Shown: positions 17,298 through 25,087 of the stretch, in pieces
Layout of the letters: each line of letters begins with the position of its first letter
How positions within the stretch are numbered: position 1 is the first letter of the stretch
Assembly (NCBI GenBank): GCA_964490275.1
Contig: CAZBBL010000001.1
Location: forward strand, 1 to 38,901
Reading direction: 5' to 3'
Source of the DNA: JAGBWK01 sp964490275
GTDB lineage: Bacteria; Bacteroidota; Bacteroidia; Bacteroidales; Muribaculaceae
DNA: 38,901 bases
Position numbers and translations under genes: made by a program
Notes under the pieces: model-generated
The model's database searches: none
Told to the model about the DNA's origin: nothing
What the model saw: only the letters and a program-made list of their open reading frames with translations

Positions 17298-18239
17298 ATG
17301 AAAGCTTTTCTATTTCCAGGCCAAGGCACTCAAAAAGAGCATATGGGGAAAGATCTTTACGACAATTTCCCAAAAGCCAAAGCCATATTTGAAATAGCTA
17401 ACGACATCCTCGGCGAACGATTCAGTGATATCCTATTTTCCGCTAATGAGGATTTACTCATGGATACTCGCTATACGCAAATGGGCATTTTTATTTATGA
17501 GGTTGCCGTCGCTATGTCTCAAACCGATATCGTGCCTGATTTCACCGCCGGACACTCGCTTGGTGAATACGCCGCTCTTGTAGTCGCAGGCGCTCTATCA
17601 TTTGAGGAAACAATACCCTTCATCAAGACACGTGGGCAGGTATTTTACGAAGCATTCCAGAAACACCCCAGCGCTATGGGCGCAATCATTGGTATCGCCG
17701 AAGAACAAGTGCAGCAAGTACTCAACAGAGTGAGCGATGAGGATGGCGAGAATCTTTACATTGCCAACTACAACGGCCCCGGCCAGTTAGTCGTGACCGG
17801 AGGCCGCGCTTCTGTAAAAAAAGCCTGCAAAATATTGAAAGAGCAAGGAGCTAAACGTGCTCTCGTATTACCACAAAAAGGTGTCGGCCACTCCCCAAAT
17901 TCGGTTGAAGAAGGACGGATCCTCGGCCAAGAACTCATGAAACTTACTTGGCACACGCCTCGCATACCGGTTTATCAAGATGCAGACGGATTGCCTCATA
18001 CCGACCCCAATGAGCTGCTAGAAAACGAAATAAAGTTGATGACTTATCCTGTTCAATGGACAGACATCACCAACAACATGGCAAAAGACGGCGTGCGCGA
18101 ATTCTATGAATGTGGCACTGACGATACACTGCAAAAAATCGTAAGGCGTATGTATCCTAATTTAAAAGTCGATTCTATCGTCAACGTCCCATCATACAAA
18201 GGCATTGTCAGAGACTATTCATTCAAGCCTGAGCTATAA
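17298..18239 (+). CDS. FabD-like malonyl-CoA:ACP transacylase, accessory
   Basis: Acyl transferase of 313 residues that would load a malonyl-type unit onto the adjacent acyl carrier protein. Active-site parts are present: GQGTQ (residues 8-12), nucleophile Ser87 in GHSLGE, Arg112 in TRGQ and His198 in VGHSP. It is clearly related to the housekeeping fabD at 36446-37324 but differs where that enzyme reads ARAQAM and GAFHSP; the accessory copy has TRGQVF and GVGHSP. These positions line the acyl pocket in FabD, so a different extender or starter is possible. The C-terminus is about 20 residues longer than the housekeeping protein. It starts 6 bases after the acetyltransferase stop. Confidence 0.85.
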   Translation: MKAFLFPGQGTQKEHMGKDLYDNFPKAKAIFEIANDILGERFSDILFSANEDLLMDTRYTQMGIFIYEVAVAMSQTDIVPDFTAGHSLGEYAALVVAGALSFEETIPFIKTRGQVFYEAFQKHPSAMGAIIGIAEEQVQQVLNRVSDEDGENLYIANYNGPGQLVVTGGRASVKKACKILKEQGAKRALVLPQKGVGHSPNSVEEGRILGQELMKLTWHTPRIPVYQDADGLPHTDPNELLENEIKLMTYPVQWTDITNNMAKDGVREFYECGTDDTLQKIVRRMYPNLKVDSIVNVPSYKGIVRDYSFKPEL

Positions 18240-18277
18240 ATAATAAACATTTTACAAATCTATAAAAATTTTTATCT

Positions 18278-18505
18278 ATGACATTAGACCAATTTGTGGC
18301 AAGATTTGCCGAAGAATTTGAAGAAACACCCCAGGACCTTTTTACTGCCGACGCTCAGTTCAAAAGCTTCGAAGAATGGAGCTCGCTGACCGCCCTTTCA
18401 ATCATCGCTATGGTTGATGACGAATTCGACAAAAGTCTCACCGGTGCAGACATACGCAATTGCACCACAATAGAAGATTTGTACAATCTCGTTCAAAGTA
18501 AATAA
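18278..18505 (+). CDS. acyl carrier protein, accessory
   Basis: Small acidic four-helix carrier of 75 residues. The phosphopantetheine site is Ser36 in WSSLTAL, replacing the usual DSL, followed by a helix II reading SIIAMVDDEFDKSL. Length, acidity and the closing segment TIEDLYNLVQSK fit the ACP family. A 4'-phosphopantetheinyl transferase elsewhere in the genome would be needed to activate it. It lies between transacylase and ketoreductase genes and overlaps the latter by one base (TAATG), so it is the likely carrier for all enzymes of the cassette. The 38-base AT-rich gap before it shows no clear promoter. Confidence 0.85.
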   Translation: MTLDQFVARFAEEFEETPQDLFTADAQFKSFEEWSSLTALSIIAMVDDEFDKSLTGADIRNCTTIEDLYNLVQSK

Positions 18506-19263
18506 TGGCATACAATCCTTTTTCTCTTGAAGGTAAAACCATCCTCATTACGGGAGCCTCGTCCGGCATCGGACGAGGCATTGCCGTAGAGTGCTCTAAA
18601 TTGGGAGCTACATTGATCATTAATGGCCGTGATAATCAACGATTATCCGAAACAATATCTATGCTTGAAGGCGTCGGACACCAATCTGTCGTGGCCGACT
18701 TATCTAATCAAGAAGGGATTGACACTCTTATTGATGCCTGCCCTCAACTCAATGGTATTGTTCACAGCGCCGGAATCCCTAAAATTTGCCCTGTCAAAAA
18801 CATTAAGCGTGAGTTAATCGAAGAAATAATCAATGTCAACGAAATCGCCCCAATCCTTCTGACATCCGGACTTCTCAAAAAAAAGAAGGTCCTAAAGGGA
18901 TCTTCTATCGTCTTCATTGCATCAATCTCGGGAGTTTTTATCGCGAATACAGGAGAAGCTCCTTATTCAGCGACAAAAGGCGCTTTAGCCGGATTCGCCA
19001 AAACAGCAGCATTTGAATTAGCTACACTCGGTACTCGAGTCAATACTATTTGTCCGGGCCTCGTCCCCACCAATATCCTGAATTTAAGCAATACCATCTT
19101 CTCAAAAGAACAACTCGAAGAAACCATGTATGGACGTTATCCGCTTAAACGCGTAGGCACACCTGAAGATATAGCCTACGGAGCAATCTACTTACTGTCT
19201 GATGCTTCATCATGGGTAACCGGTACCAATCTTTTAATTGACGGTGGTTACTGTCTAATGTAA
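18505..19263 (+). CDS. FabG-like 3-oxoacyl-ACP reductase (SDR)
   Basis: Short-chain dehydrogenase/reductase of 252 residues. The cofactor loop is TGASSGIG (residues 16-23), an NGRDN segment after the second strand suggests NADPH, and the catalytic residues are Ser140 in FIASISG, Tyr154 and Lys158 in YSATK. The C-terminal RVGTPEDIAYGAIYLLSD and GTNLLIDGGY are characteristic of FabG-like reductases. It would reduce the 3-oxoacyl thioester made by the KASIII enzymes to a 3-hydroxyacyl thioester. It overlaps the ACP stop by one base and is followed 8 bases later by the first KASIII gene. It may instead act on a sugar, but the neighbours argue for an acyl-ACP substrate. Confidence 0.83.
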   Translation: MAYNPFSLEGKTILITGASSGIGRGIAVECSKLGATLIINGRDNQRLSETISMLEGVGHQSVVADLSNQEGIDTLIDACPQLNGIVHSAGIPKICPVKNIKRELIEEIINVNEIAPILLTSGLLKKKKVLKGSSIVFIASISGVFIANTGEAPYSATKGALAGFAKTAAFELATLGTRVNTICPGLVPTNILNLSNTIFSKEQLEETMYGRYPLKRVGTPEDIAYGAIYLLSDASSWVTGTNLLIDGGYCLM

Positions 19264-19271
19264 TTTTTGTT

Positions 19272-20324
19272 ATGGCCCTTTTAAAATTCAAAGATATAGG
19301 TATTAAAGCCATAAGCGCTACCGTACCACATACTATAGTAAAGACCGACTCCCTAACTGACTATTACTCTAAGGAGGAGCTCGACAAATTTATCGCTGCC
19401 ACCGGCGTTGAGCAACGGCGTTTTGCCGACAAAGATGTTTGTGCTTCTGACCTTTGCGAAAAGTCAGCCTTACAAATCTTTAATGAGACCTCTATCGCTC
19501 GTTCAGATATTGATGCGCTGTTTTTTATTAGCCAAAGTCCTGACTATAAAATTCCGGGCACATCTGTTATTCTTCAGCACAAACTCGGTTTAAGCAAAGA
19601 CATAATCGTATATGATGTAAATATGTCTTGTTCCGGCTTTATACACGGGTTGTTAATGGCTTACTCTTTTCTCCAACATCCCGACATAAACAATGTTATG
19701 ATTATGGTCGGAGAGACATTATCTCATATGATTTCACTACAAGATAAAGGCACCGGCAAGCTCTTGGGCGATGCCGGCACTGTAGCTGTAATCGGGAAAG
19801 GGCAACAGTTTGGCGAAAGCTTCTTCTCAATGAATAGCGATGGCTCAAATCTTAATTCGGTTATTCTCCCTGCCGGGGGGGGTAGAATACCTTCTTCTGA
19901 AGAGACTCTAAAAATGACCAAGCATGAAGATGGCTCGATTCGTAGCCTCGAACAAATTAATATGGTCGGCGAAGACGTGTTTAGCTTCGCCATTTCAGTC
20001 CTACCCAAAGATATAAAGAAGCTACTTGCCTTTGCCAATAAAGGAATCGATGAAATTGACGTTTATGCCTTTCACCAAGCAAATAATTTTATGTCTAATT
20101 ATATCGCTAAGAAGGCAAAAGCAAATCCCGACAAAATACTCCACTCAATTCAAAAATATGGCAATACAGCCGGCACTTCTATACCACTTTGTATGGTTGA
20201 AAATCGCGACAAAATTCATATAAACAATTCTGTACTGATGAATGCCATCGGAGCAGGATTTGCCTATGGCACAGTATTGATAAACATCGCCGATTGTCAA
20301 ATACTTCCCTTATCTGAAATGTAA
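19272..20324 (+). CDS. 3-oxoacyl-ACP synthase III (KASIII) paralogue A
   Basis: Thiolase-fold condensing enzyme of the FabH type, 350 residues. The triad is complete: Cys120 in VNMSCSGF, His268 in AFHQANNF and Asn298 in YGNTAGTS. It would condense an acyl-CoA starter with malonyl-ACP to give 3-oxoacyl-ACP. Compared with paralogue B it has an insertion-like stretch around GGGRIPSSEETLKMTKHEDG. A run of eight G residues at 19875-19882 encodes that glycine patch and is a possible slippage site. It is separated by one base from the second KASIII gene. Confidence 0.87.
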   Translation: MALLKFKDIGIKAISATVPHTIVKTDSLTDYYSKEELDKFIAATGVEQRRFADKDVCASDLCEKSALQIFNETSIARSDIDALFFISQSPDYKIPGTSVILQHKLGLSKDIIVYDVNMSCSGFIHGLLMAYSFLQHPDINNVMIMVGETLSHMISLQDKGTGKLLGDAGTVAVIGKGQQFGESFFSMNSDGSNLNSVILPAGGGRIPSSEETLKMTKHEDGSIRSLEQINMVGEDVFSFAISVLPKDIKKLLAFANKGIDEIDVYAFHQANNFMSNYIAKKAKANPDKILHSIQKYGNTAGTSIPLCMVENRDKIHINNSVLMNAIGAGFAYGTVLINIADCQILPLSEM

Positions 20325-20325
20325 T

Positions 20326-21327
20326 ATGCACGCATATATTAAAGCATTATCCTATTACCTACCATCCGCTATTTTGGATAATGAAACTATTGCCAATGAA
20401 TTCCCTGAATGGTCTGTTGAAAAAATCGACAAAAAAATTGGAATCTCAAAACGTCATATCGCGGCTGATGGTGAAACCGCCAGCGACTTAGCTATTGGAG
20501 CAGCCGAAAAACTGTTTGTCGATTATTCAGTCAATAGAGCTGAGATTGACTACCTTATCTTTGTCACTCAAAGCCCCGACTATCACCTTCCTACAACAGC
20601 CTGTACAATTCAGAAACGTCTTGGCCTAAGTTTTAATATCGTTGCCATAGATGTCGCTCTCGGATGCTCCGGATTTGTCACCGGCCTTTCGTTAGCAAAA
20701 GCAGTTATTTTAGCCGGGCAAGCCAAAAACGTACTATTGCTCACTGCTGAAACTTATTCCAAATATATGCATCCCAAAGATAAGAGCAACCGCACCATCT
20801 TTGGCGATGGGGCTGCTGCGACCCTAATTAGTACTGATGGCTTTGCAAAGATAGGCAACTTCATTATCGGGACAGATGGGAATGGCGCAGAAAATCTAAT
20901 CGTAAAATCAGGATGTGCTCGCTATCCCAAGCCACTAAACGACCTTTCGTTTGATGAGTATGGAAATCCTCATTCGTCAGACTATTTATACATGGATGGC
21001 CCTGCGATACTCAACTACTCCATCGAGAGCATACCTCGTCTCGTATCTAATGTATTATCGGCAAACGGTTTATGCTTAGACGATATCGATTTACATGTAT
21101 ACCATCAAGCCAATTTATTTCTCGCTAAGCTCGAGCGTAAGAAGCTCAAAATAGCCCCTGAAAAATACTATGTAAACATTACAAATGTTGGCAACACCGT
21201 GTCGTCTACAATTCCTATTGCGCTATGCCTGGCATTAGAAGACGGCTCGTTGCGCAAAGGCATGAAAGTTCTTTCAGTTGCTCAAGGTTTAGGATATACT
21301 TGGGGTGGAATGGTATTATATTTCTAA
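20326..21327 (+). CDS. 3-oxoacyl-ACP synthase III (KASIII) paralogue B
   Basis: Second FabH-type synthase, 333 residues, with triad Cys114 in ALGCSGF, His260 in VYHQANLF and Asn290 in VGNTVSST. Both KASIII proteins therefore look catalytically competent. Two different KASIII enzymes side by side suggest either two successive condensations, two starter units, or an obligate pair; in FabH the His-Asn pair carries out malonyl decarboxylation and both keep it. The gene begins one base after the stop of paralogue A, and its stop lies 2 bases before the hydrolase ATG. Confidence 0.87.
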   Translation: MHAYIKALSYYLPSAILDNETIANEFPEWSVEKIDKKIGISKRHIAADGETASDLAIGAAEKLFVDYSVNRAEIDYLIFVTQSPDYHLPTTACTIQKRLGLSFNIVAIDVALGCSGFVTGLSLAKAVILAGQAKNVLLLTAETYSKYMHPKDKSNRTIFGDGAAATLISTDGFAKIGNFIIGTDGNGAENLIVKSGCARYPKPLNDLSFDEYGNPHSSDYLYMDGPAILNYSIESIPRLVSNVLSANGLCLDDIDLHVYHQANLFLAKLERKKLKIAPEKYYVNITNVGNTVSSTIPIALCLALEDGSLRKGMKVLSVAQGLGYTWGGMVLYF

Positions 21328-21329
21328 GC

Positions 21330-21944
21330 ATGATACATATCGAAAGATTCATTAACGAATTGATGTCATCAAACTGTTACATTGTTTGGGACGATGAAAT
21401 TCACAGATGCATCATTATCGACCCGGCGAGCGAATTCTCGACAAGAGAAATCGAATTTATATATAATCAACAGCTCACACTTGATTATATCATTCTGACA
21501 CACGAGCACACAGATCACACTTGGGGCGTAAATGCTCTTTTATCAAAATTCAATGCTAAGGTTATTAGCACCAATGAATGCAAAAACAATCTTCCTAATG
21601 CCGGGAATGCATACTTTAAGCTCTATTACGAACGAGACAACTATTCTTACCAAGTCAGACGAGTTGACATTACTGCCGAACAACTCGCATGGAACTTGGT
21701 TTGGGGAGACCATACAATCAAATTAATCGACACTAAAGGTCACAGCATGGGGTCTATGTGTATCGACATCGACAACATGCTTTTCTCGGGTGACACCATT
21801 ATGCAATACAAACCCTATATCAACAAGCATAATGGCAGCAAAAAGCTTTATCAAGAAAGTGTTGATTTGATATTAAGCTTATATCACGGTGATACTATGA
21901 TTTATCCCGGACACGGCAAACCGTTCCTACTAAAAGACCGATAA
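21330..21944 (+). CDS. metallo-beta-lactamase fold hydrolase (glyoxalase II-like)
   Basis: Hydrolase of 204 residues with the complete metal site: HEHTDH, the histidine in GHSMGSMCI, the bridging aspartate in LFSGDTIM and the histidine in YPGHGKPF. This arrangement is that of glyoxalase II-type thioester hydrolases. Within the cassette it could release an acyl group from ACP or CoA, or clear mis-loaded carriers. I start at the ATG at 21330, just after the KASIII stop; the frame extends upstream to 21225 without family similarity. It overlaps the next gene by one base (TAATG). Actual thioester activity is inferred from neighbours. Confidence 0.83.
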   Translation: MIHIERFINELMSSNCYIVWDDEIHRCIIIDPASEFSTREIEFIYNQQLTLDYIILTHEHTDHTWGVNALLSKFNAKVISTNECKNNLPNAGNAYFKLYYERDNYSYQVRRVDITAEQLAWNLVWGDHTIKLIDTKGHSMGSMCIDIDNMLFSGDTIMQYKPYINKHNGSKKLYQESVDLILSLYHGDTMIYPGHGKPFLLKDR

Positions 21945-23035
21945 TGATCAATTTCTACAACCTTACATTCAAAGAATTAATTCACGGAGCCAATATTAAC
22001 TTTTCAGACCCCTACCACATCGCTTCGTCATTATGCCCCGAAATGAAAGATGCTCTATTGCATAATCCTTCAGGCTTTCAGCCAGACGAAGTTTGTCAAA
22101 TCTTGGCTTTAGACGATGACACTGTCATTGGATGCACCAACCCATATAGCGGACGCATAAAAATCGATGGCGAAATTAGTATCGTGCAAAACGGTTCCTA
22201 CTTGTTTGCCCACGAAGGCTACCGCAAGGAAAACATTGGTGGCGAACTATTTATGACCATATCAAGCATTCATCCATCAAAGAAATGTTATTTCTCAGGC
22301 ATCTCCCACATGGCCATGGGACTATACCACGCCTTGAAATACACCATTTTTGAGTATCCGCGCATGATATATCTCAAAAATTGCAAAAGCGTGGTCAAAT
22401 CATTATTCCACACCCAAAGCGATATTGTGATGCCAATCGTTTGGATTGGGAACGCAGCTCTATGGCTACACCGCTATATCTTACGACTAAGCAACCGCCT
22501 TTGTCGCAACGATTATACAATCAAGCAGGTCGATTCAGTGCCACAAGATGTTATTGATATTGTCAACGCCGACGCTCACCCATTCACCGAATATCACGAC
22601 CGCGAATGGTTTGAATGGTGCTTAAAATATAAATTCACCGAACAGCCACGCATAAAACGTCTTTTCTTGATAAAGAAGGGCAACAAAACCGAAGGCTTCT
22701 TTCTTACAAAAGAGCAATTCTACGAGCAAGCAAGTGGCCGCGGTTTTAAAAACGTCACCCTCGGTTCTGTAATGGAATGGGGTATCGCCTCCGACTCTCA
22801 GCTATCTGAAAAAGACATCTATCTACTTGCCATTGACAGCTTCAGCCCAGACGTAGACGGCATCGTTTATGCTACAACCGATAAAACGATCTCACATAGT
22901 CTACGCAAGTGGCTGTTTATCGGCATCGGTACCGCCAATGCTGCTTTTAAATTTAAAGGCAACAAGGATCCCCGTTTGAAAGATATTAACAATTGGCGCA
23001 TACGTTTAGCCGCCAGCGATACTCTTCTCAACTAA
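21944..23035 (+). CDS. two-part GNAT-like acyltransferase, function unassigned
   Basis: I do not recognise a named family for this 363-residue protein. Residues about 80-110 resemble the acyl-CoA/ACP binding motif A of GNAT enzymes (AHEGYRKENIGGELF, residues 89-103), preceded by an IGCTNPYSG strand turn. A hydrophobic/basic linker (about 160-185) leads to a second region with REWFEWCLKYKF and RIKRLFLIKKGNKTEGFFLT, again GNAT-like. The simplest role is transfer of the acyl group made by the cassette to an amino sugar. Its position after carrier, synthases and hydrolase and before a deacetylase supports this. It starts inside the upstream TAA (TAATG). The GNAT assignment is moderate, the role speculative. 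Confidence 0.6.
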   Translation: MINFYNLTFKELIHGANINFSDPYHIASSLCPEMKDALLHNPSGFQPDEVCQILALDDDTVIGCTNPYSGRIKIDGEISIVQNGSYLFAHEGYRKENIGGELFMTISSIHPSKKCYFSGISHMAMGLYHALKYTIFEYPRMIYLKNCKSVVKSLFHTQSDIVMPIVWIGNAALWLHRYILRLSNRLCRNDYTIKQVDSVPQDVIDIVNADAHPFTEYHDREWFEWCLKYKFTEQPRIKRLFLIKKGNKTEGFFLTKEQFYEQASGRGFKNVTLGSVMEWGIASDSQLSEKDIYLLAIDSFSPDVDGIVYATTDKTISHSLRKWLFIGIGTANAAFKFKGNKDPRLKDINNWRIRLAASDTLLN

Positions 23036-23038
23036 ATT

Positions 23039-23827
23039 ATGAAAGTAATTCTGCACGCCGACGATTTCGGCTTCAATCAAGATACTCTCGACGCCACTAT
23101 CGAATGCTTTAAACTTGGCGCCCTATCGAGCTGCTCTATAATGGCAAATTGCGAATCCTCTAAAGCTGCTTTCGACTTCGCCCGTCGCAATCCGCAATTT
23201 AGCTATGGCGTACACCTGGTTTATGTCGACAACCTCAAGCCAATACTAGCTCCCGACAAAATACCATCCCTCGTCAATGACCAAGGCACATTCCTCCCCT
23301 CCAACGATGTCCGAAAAGCTGCACTCCTCCATAAACTGTCAATTAAGCAAATTATAGCCGAGTCTCAGGCTCAAATCGACCTCGTTAAAAGTGCCGGTAT
23401 CGATTTGACACACCTCGACAGTCACGGCCATCTACATAAATTTCCATCTATTTCAGGTGCATTTAAGCAACTAAACATAAATGGCTTACCAATTAGACGA
23501 GTACGTGGCGTACAAAATATCTTTATCAAGCAACCAAGCAAAACATCTCCCAACTATTGGCTCAACAAATACTTCAAGCACAATCTATCCCGCAACTTCC
23601 ACAATCCCGACTACTTCTATATGAGCGCCCATAACATGGATATCGGTTGGGCCGACTCTATTCTATCCATTATGAACCGTCTACCCGACAACGCAACAAT
23701 TGAAATTGGCATCCATCCAGGCAAATCTGAGCGATGGCGGCAATACGAGTTCGCCGACATTATCGACTTCTCAACCAAGCTACGACAAGAAGGTATACAC
23801 AAAATCATTTCTTGGAAGGACATCTAA
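23039..23827 (+). CDS. YdjC/ChbG-type carbohydrate deacetylase
   Basis: Deacetylase of the YdjC (ChbG/HpnK) family, 262 residues. The metal site is visible as ADDFG (Asp8-Asp9), His59 in GVHL and the histidine-rich THLDSHGHLHKF (His125, His129, His131, His133). Characterised relatives remove N-acetyl groups from chitooligosaccharides or from hopanoid intermediates. The general base region late in the protein includes EIGIHPGKS. Here it may free an amine on a GlcNAc-type residue so that the cassette's acyl group can be attached. It lies 3 bases after the GNAT-like gene, and its stop touches the right direct repeat. Confidence 0.85.
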   Translation: MKVILHADDFGFNQDTLDATIECFKLGALSSCSIMANCESSKAAFDFARRNPQFSYGVHLVYVDNLKPILAPDKIPSLVNDQGTFLPSNDVRKAALLHKLSIKQIIAESQAQIDLVKSAGIDLTHLDSHGHLHKFPSISGAFKQLNINGLPIRRVRGVQNIFIKQPSKTSPNYWLNKYFKHNLSRNFHNPDYFYMSAHNMDIGWADSILSIMNRLPDNATIEIGIHPGKSERWRQYEFADIIDFSTKLRQEGIHKIISWKDI

Positions 23828-23856
23828 CTCTTTCCGACTCCACTCTCATCGTAATG
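23828..23856 (+). repeat. direct repeat, right copy, remnant of a GT2 3' end
   Basis: Matches 16677-16705 at 27 of 29 bases. Read in the GT2 frame it would encode SFRLHSHRNG followed by TAG at 23859-23861, although no GT2 gene runs into it here: the base before it is the last of the YdjC stop codon. Both differences from the left copy are synonymous. In this copy the ATG at the end is the start of the next GT4 gene, so the ancestral junction was probably GT2 stop overlapping GT4 start. Confidence 0.85.
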
Positions 23857-25035
23857 GATAGTCGTAAGCTTAACATACTGTTTATAATGGGGCGCTATCC
23901 CAATGTCGGCGGCGTCGAAAGCGTGTCGACACTGCTGGCCAACCGGCTGGCTGCTCGCGGCCATAGCGTCTCAATCGTATCGTTTGAGCAACCGATGCCA
24001 CAACTCGCTGCCAAAGAGCTCAACCCGGCAGTGAAGCTCTATAGCCTCAAATTTCCGGTGAAACTCCGCAGCAACCTTCAAGAGTTCAGAGACATCCTCC
24101 GCCAAGAGCATACCGATATCATCATCAACCAATGGGCCTTGCCTTGGTATGTCAATCGCTTCATCAATCGCGCTCGTCGCGGCACCAACTGCCGCCTCGT
24201 CAGCGTGCTCCACAACAAGCCCGACGGCAACACGCGCATCCAAGGCGCCGACATGGCTATCAAAGCCCGCAACGGGTTTCTCCCGCTGCTACGCCTGAAA
24301 AAATGGGCTGCGACCACCGCCACTCGGCTGTCGCTGCGCTATGTCTATCGCCACAGCGATTGGTTTACGGTGTTGTCTGACAGTTTCGTCCCCATATTTA
24401 AGCAGTTTATCCACGACAACGACGGCTCTCGATTGTCGGCTCTGGGCAACCCGCTCTGCATCGCCCAGACCTCCTCAATCCGCCCGATAGCCGAGCGCAA
24501 CGGCTTTATCTATGTAGGTCGAGTCGAAGAAAATCAAAAACGTGTGTCGCGCTTGGTCGACATCTGGCAGCTATTGCTCGCCGCCAACCCGGCACGCCAC
24601 CTCACCATCGTCGGCGACGGCCCCGACCTCGACTCACTGAAAAAACAGTTTGCCCAACGACGGCTCACAAACGTAGAGTTTGTCGGATATGCCGACCCGG
24701 CGCCCTACTACGACCATGCCTCGATACTTTTGATGGTATCGCAATACGAAGGCTTTGGCCTCGTCATCATCGAAGCCATGAGCCGTGGCGTAGTGCCCGT
24801 AGTGCTCAATTCGTTTACGGCTTGCGCCGACGTCATCCCCAACGGCAGCGTCGGTCTAAAAATACCAACCCCCTTCGAGGCAACGGCGTTTGCCGACGCC
24901 ATCAACCGCCTCGAGGCCGACCCCTCTCAGCTCCAAGCCATGTCTACCGACGCCATAGAGTGGTCAAAACAATTCTCGCCCGACGCTATCACCGACCGTT
25001 GGCTCGAGCTTTTCAACCGGCTGCTTAATGCCTAA
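23854..25035 (+). CDS. glycosyltransferase, GT4
   Basis: GT4 enzyme of 393 residues: LNILFIMGRYPNVGGVESVS with the glycine acceptor loop, the donor entry FIYVGRVEENQKRVSRLVDIW, IVGDGPDLDSL, and the EX7E motif in VSQYEGFGLVIIEAMSRGVV. It resembles enzymes that add GalNAc or galactose to lipid-linked glycans, but this cannot be assigned. I use the ATG at 23854 inside the right direct repeat; the frame is open back to 23734 within the deacetylase gene, without similarity. Base composition returns here to the GC-rich, C-ending pattern seen before the cassette. Confidence 0.88.
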   Translation: MDSRKLNILFIMGRYPNVGGVESVSTLLANRLAARGHSVSIVSFEQPMPQLAAKELNPAVKLYSLKFPVKLRSNLQEFRDILRQEHTDIIINQWALPWYVNRFINRARRGTNCRLVSVLHNKPDGNTRIQGADMAIKARNGFLPLLRLKKWAATTATRLSLRYVYRHSDWFTVLSDSFVPIFKQFIHDNDGSRLSALGNPLCIAQTSSIRPIAERNGFIYVGRVEENQKRVSRLVDIWQLLLAANPARHLTIVGDGPDLDSLKKQFAQRRLTNVEFVGYADPAPYYDHASILLMVSQYEGFGLVIIEAMSRGVVPVVLNSFTACADVIPNGSVGLKIPTPFEATAFADAINRLEADPSQLQAMSTDAIEWSKQFSPDAITDRWLELFNRLLNA

Positions 25036-25087
25036 AACTTGTTCTCCGACAAGCGTTTAAGCACCTCATTCACATTACCGTCTTACA

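Noticed and set aside
17298..21327. Fatty-acid, aryl-polyene or flexirubin biosynthesis cluster
   Set aside because: Dehydratase, KASII/chain-length-factor pair, ammonia lyase and enoyl reductase are all missing, and glycan genes surround it.
16706..23827. Classical transposon or integrative element
   Set aside because: No transposase, integrase, terminal inverted repeats or tRNA site; the flanking repeats are best read as duplicated gene ends.
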